From NCBI RefSeq assembly GCF_000523235.1, contig NZ_CP006850.1, positions 4,154,001-4,218,000 of the forward strand: a stretch of 64,000 nt of DNA, read 5' to 3'. The notes below the pieces were generated by a model. That model did not search any database and was not told the DNA's origin. It saw nothing but the letters and a program-made list of their open reading frames with translations. This document shows positions 61,411 through 64,000 of the stretch, in pieces (positions within the stretch are counted from its first letter, which is position 1; the number at the start of each line of letters is the position of its first letter). The stretch comes from Nocardia nova SH22a. Lineage in GTDB: Bacteria; Actinomycetota; Actinomycetes; Mycobacteriales; Mycobacteriaceae. Both the position numbers and the translations under genes were made by a program.

Positions 61411-62160
61411 TCATGCCGACACCGTCCTCTTCTCGATTCGCTTGTCCTGCACCCCGGTATGCACCACCCGCTGAACGAAAACACCCGGCAGATGGACCTG
61501 GGCCGGATCGAGTTCTCCGGGCTCGACCAGCCTTTCGACCTGCGCGATGGTGATCCGTCCGGCCATCGCCGCCAGCGGGTTGAAATTCATCGCGGTCTTG
61601 TTGAAGACGAGATTGCCTTCGGTGTCGCCGATCTCGGCGTGCACGAGCGCGAAATCGGCGACGATCGCTTTCTCGAGCACATAGGTCGTGTCGCCGAATT
61701 CGCGGGTTTCCTTCACCGGCGAGGCGATCGCGACCGAGCCGTCACCGTGGTAACGCCACGGCATGCCACCGTCGGAAACCGGGGTGCCGACACCTGCCGG
61801 TGTGTAGAACGCGGGAATTCCCGCGCCCCCGGCGCGCATCCGCTCGGCGAGCGTGCCCTGCGGCGTCAACTCCACCTCGAGCTCTCCCGCGAGGTACTGC
61901 CGCGCGAACTCCTTGTTCTCCCCCACATAGGACGCGGTGACACGTCGAATCCGCCCGGCCGACAACAGGATTCCCAGACCCCAGTCGTCGACACCGCAAT
62001 TGTTGGAGAACACCTCGAGTTCCGCTGCGCCGCGGTCGGCCAGCGCACCGATCAACTCGCTCGGGACACCGCACAAGCCGAATCCGCCCACCGCGAGCGA
62101 GGCCCCGTGAGGGATATCCGCGACTGCTTCGGCCGCGGACTCGCGCACCTTCGTCACCAC
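61411..62160 (-). CDS. scoA: 3-oxoacid CoA-transferase subunit A
   Basis: 249 residues: [26 protein letters not shown] (glycine-rich CoA site GGFGLCG), [39 protein letters not shown] and [15 protein letters not shown]. Forms a heterodimer with subunit B. I chose the GTG at 62160, 10 nt after GAGGAG. Eight upstream codons from a GTG at 62184 overlap that ribosome-binding site. Divergent from the IclR regulator. Confidence 0.87.
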   Translation of the reverse strand: MVTKVRESAAEAVADIPHGASLAVGGFGLCGVPSELIGALADRGAAELEVFSNNCGVDDWGLGILLSAGRIRRVTASYVGENKEFARQYLAGELEVELTPQGTLAERMRAGGAGIPAFYTPAGVGTPVSDGGMPWRYHGDGSVAIASPVKETREFGDTTYVLEKAIVADFALVHAEIGDTEGNLVFNKTAMNFNPLAAMAGRITIAQVERLVEPGELDPAQVHLPGVFVQRVVHTGVQDKRIEKRTVSA

Positions 62161-62255
62161 TGGAGTATTGCTCCTCTCGTCCACACAGCGAACGAGTTCG
62201 CTGACCTTCGCCAGTAGACCTCATACAGGCCAAACAGGTGAAGTGAGCAGTGGAA

Positions 62256-62269
62256 ATTGCTCGAACAAT
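62256..62269. promoter_or_regulatory. Probable IclR operator
   Basis: ATTGCTCGAACAAT is a palindrome apart from one internal pair. It lies in the 157-bp gap between the divergent scoA and iclR genes and resembles the short inverted repeats bound by IclR proteins. Confidence 0.5.
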
Positions 62270-62305
62270 GGCCGTGGTCGCCGGTATACGTTTATTCTGT
62301 GGACG

Positions 62306-62318
62306 TACGATGGCCCCA
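62306..62318 (+). promoter_or_regulatory. -10 box of a probable leaderless iclR transcript
   Basis: TACGAT (TANNNT) at 62306-62311 is followed 6 nt later by the ATG at 62318. No ribosome-binding site precedes that ATG. Confidence 0.4.
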
Positions 62319-63085
62319 TGCCTCAGGAATCCGGGAGTCACGTGGTGGCGAGAGCCGCGCGCCTTCTCCGCGCGCTCGGCGCCTGCGCTTCCGTCGGCGC
62401 CTCGACCACGGAACTGGCGAATACGACCGGGCTGGCACGCCCTACGGTGCACAGATTGCTGGTCGCGCTGGCCGAGGAAGGACTCGTCGATCGCGACGGG
62501 AAGACGGCGCTCTGGTCGCTCGGACCGGAGCTGTATCTGCTGGGCGCGGCCGCGGCCAACCGCTACGACATCACCGACCACGCCCGCGACATCGTCGACC
62601 AGCTCTCCAGGTTGACCGGCGAGAGCGCGTTCCTCTCCGCGCATCGAGGTGACGAGACCGTCTGCCTGATGAGCCGGGAAGGGAGTTTCCCCTTACGCTC
62701 CCACGTTCTGCACGAAGGCATCCGCTTCCCGCTGGGGGTGGCCTCCGCAGGTCTGGCGATTCTGAGTCACCTGCCCGGTCGTGAGATCGACGACTACCTC
62801 GGCCGCACCGACTTGACCTCCGCCTGGGGGCAGGCGCATTCGGAAAGCCGGATCCGCGAACGGATCGACACCACCCTGGCCGATGGTTACGCCGTCAATC
62901 CGGCATTGATCGTCGAGGGGAGCTGGGGTATCGGGGCGGCCGTCTTCGACCGTTCCGGCCGCCCCGCGTGGGCCCTGAGCCTCACCGGCGTCGAGACCCG
63001 CTTCCGAGAGCCCCGGCGAACCGAACTGGGCACACTGCTGCTCGAACACGCTCACCTACTCACCGGTCGGCTCAAATCGCACTAG
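62318..63085 (+). CDS. IclR family transcriptional regulator
   Basis: 255 residues. An N-terminal winged helix (RAARLLRALGAC, TTELANTTGLARPTVHRLLVALAEEGLV) is followed by the GAF-like effector domain (ESAFLSAHRGDETVCLM, HEGIRFPLGVASAGLAILS, GYAVNPALIVEGSWGIGAAVFD). Closest in type to regulators of beta-ketoadipate and acetoacetate catabolism. Probably controls the divergent scoAB-thiolase operon through the palindrome at 62256. Confidence 0.87.
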   Translation: MPQESGSHVVARAARLLRALGACASVGASTTELANTTGLARPTVHRLLVALAEEGLVDRDGKTALWSLGPELYLLGAAAANRYDITDHARDIVDQLSRLTGESAFLSAHRGDETVCLMSREGSFPLRSHVLHEGIRFPLGVASAGLAILSHLPGREIDDYLGRTDLTSAWGQAHSESRIRERIDTTLADGYAVNPALIVEGSWGIGAAVFDRSGRPAWALSLTGVETRFREPRRTELGTLLLEHAHLLTGRLKSH

Positions 63086-63190
63086 GCCATCGGTCACAGG
63101 CCGTCGATTCAGCCGGTCGAACCGCCGTCTCGGTCGGCCGAATAACCGGAAAGGCGTACCGATCCGGTAGCGACCGAGTTTGATGGTCGT

Positions 63191-63712
63191 GTGGATGACA
63201 CCACGATGTCGAATCCGGTGAACCTGGTGGTGGGAGCCGCTGCGAGGGTCGGCGGTGCGGCCGGTCGGGTGCTGGGGTTCGGGCGCGATGTCGCCCGGCG
63301 GATTCCCGGTGTCGAGACGGTGCTCGCGGACTTCGGACAGCGCGGCGCCGAGACGCTGGGCGCGGTCGACGACCTTGCCGAGCAGGTGCTGCGCGTCGTG
63401 ATTCTGCGGGTCGTGCGGACCGCGCTCGATGCCGTCGACCTCACGGCGATCGTCGTCGAGAACGTGGATCTCGACGCGGTGGCCGAACGTATCGACGTCG
63501 ACAAGATCATCGGCCGGGTCGACCTGATCGTGCTGGCCGACACGGTGATCGAGGGCGTGGACCTGCCTCGAATCATCCGGGAGTCCACCGACTCCATGTC
63601 CGCGGAGGCAGTCCTCGGCATCCGGAGCCAAGGGATGCATGCGGACGACGCCGTCGCGGGTTTCGTCGGGAGGTTGATCAGACGCTCACCGCCCGAATCG
63701 GGCACGAAGTGA
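63191..63712 (+). CDS. Conserved actinobacterial protein of unknown function
   Basis: 173 residues from a GTG at 63191 (an ATG five codons later is an alternative; neither has a good ribosome-binding site). The sequence consists of repeated amphipathic segments with V-D-L/I motifs (AVDLTAIVVENVDLDAV, DVDKIIGRVDLIVLAD, IEGVDLPRIIRESTDSM). Its stop overlaps the start of an RDD membrane protein, a pairing I believe recurs in related genomes, which suggests they work together at the membrane. Confidence 0.65.
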   Translation: MDDTTMSNPVNLVVGAAARVGGAAGRVLGFGRDVARRIPGVETVLADFGQRGAETLGAVDDLAEQVLRVVILRVVRTALDAVDLTAIVVENVDLDAVAERIDVDKIIGRVDLIVLADTVIEGVDLPRIIRESTDSMSAEAVLGIRSQGMHADDAVAGFVGRLIRRSPPESGTK

Positions 63713-64000
63713 GTGCCCCCGCGCACCGTCCGGCCGGGATCGTGACCCGCTCGATCGCATCGGGGGTCGATGTCGCCGTCGTTCTGGCGATCATGGCCGC
63801 GATGTACGTGAGTCTCGCGTTCGCTCGACTGTTGTTCTCGCCGCAGGATTTCACGTGGCCCGACGCCGGCGCGGTCATGTCGACGGGCATATTTCTGCTG
63901 GTGTCGGTGCTGTACCTCACCGCGTGCTGGGCCGTGAGCGGTCGCACCGTCGGCGCGGTGATGATGGGGCTGCGGCTGGTGACCCGCGGCGGCGAACTCG
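63709..64000 (+). CDS. RDD family membrane protein (cut by window end)
   Basis: The first 97 residues are visible. The RDD fold begins with AGIVTRSIASGVDVAVVLAIM (Arg and Asp of the RDD motif), then a second membrane helix (TGIFLLVSVLYLTACW) and the typical SGRTVGAVMMGLRLVTR. The GTG start overlaps the previous stop by 4 nt. RDD proteins are small transporters or membrane partners of unknown substrate. The C-terminus lies beyond the window. Confidence 0.8.
   Translation, partial: MSAPAHRPAGIVTRSIASGVDVAVVLAIMAAMYVSLAFARLLFSPQDFTWPDAGAVMSTGIFLLVSVLYLTACWAVSGRTVGAVMMGLRLVTRGGEL

Noticed and set aside
60687..62160. PcaI/PcaJ (3-oxoadipate CoA-transferase) identity
   Set aside because: Sequence around the glycine-rich site fits SCOT better, and no other beta-ketoadipate genes are in the window. 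Not excluded completely.
1..64000. CRISPR array, tRNA, rRNA, origin or intact insertion sequence
   Set aside because: No direct repeats with regular spacers, no cloverleaf or rRNA-like sequence, and only one transposase scrap were found by reading.

Overview
The window is high-GC actinobacterial DNA. GTG and TTG starts, two apparently leaderless regulator genes, DUF6301-type proteins, a TIGR01777 epimerase, ArfB and many CoA-pathway genes point to Nocardia or a close Corynebacteriales relative. That is an inference from gene content; no rRNA or marker gene is present.

Left part (1-16 kb) is accessory and partly decayed. It holds a membrane protein cut by the window edge, two convergent related DUF6301-like proteins, a truncated isochorismatase-type hydrolase, small membrane proteins, an apparently intact Mrr-like restriction endonuclease and the wreck of a type II Wadjet (JetC/JetD) plasmid-defence locus. 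An alpha/beta hydrolase preceded in frame by a DUF2071 scrap, a small secreted protein, a transposase scrap, a CsbD protein, a TIGR01777 epimerase, ArfB and a Uma2 protein follow.

The centre (16-42.7 kb) carries two parallel catabolic clusters that share at least eight protein families: HsaA-like flavin hydroxylases (three copies), HsaB-like flavin reductases, VOC/extradiol dioxygenases, fumarylacetoacetate-hydrolase (FAH) family proteins, metal-dependent amidohydrolases, SnoaL-like proteins, AMP-forming ligases and GntR/FCD regulators. Cluster A (16.1-31.6 kb) is marked by five copies of an AATTAATCATGATTAATT-type operator around the GntR gene at 25.2-26.0 kb. Cluster B (31.6-42.7 kb) is marked by a different element, AATATACGAT, around the GntR gene at 39.7 kb. 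The gene content suggests ring hydroxylation to a catechol, extradiol cleavage, hydrolysis of the cleavage product and activation of a beta-keto acid such as acetoacetate. The substrates cannot be read from the sequence.

The right part (42.8-58.3 kb) is a third cluster, probably controlled by the TetR protein at 46.1 kb through ACCGATCGGT-type sites. It holds an alpha/beta hydrolase, an SDR and an amidohydrolase on the plus strand. A long minus-strand operon follows, of beta-oxidation type: ligase, class III CoA-transferase, enoyl-CoA hydratase, three SDRs, a luciferase-like monooxygenase, SnoaL, SMP-30, a thiolase and a fused HMG-CoA-synthase-like/DUF35 protein that lacks the expected catalytic cysteine. 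A ketone-body module (SCOT subunits A and B plus acetyl-CoA acetyltransferase, next to an IclR regulator) follows at 59.5-63.1 kb. It could feed acetoacetate from the upstream pathways into acetyl-CoA. The window ends in an uncharacterised protein and an RDD membrane protein.
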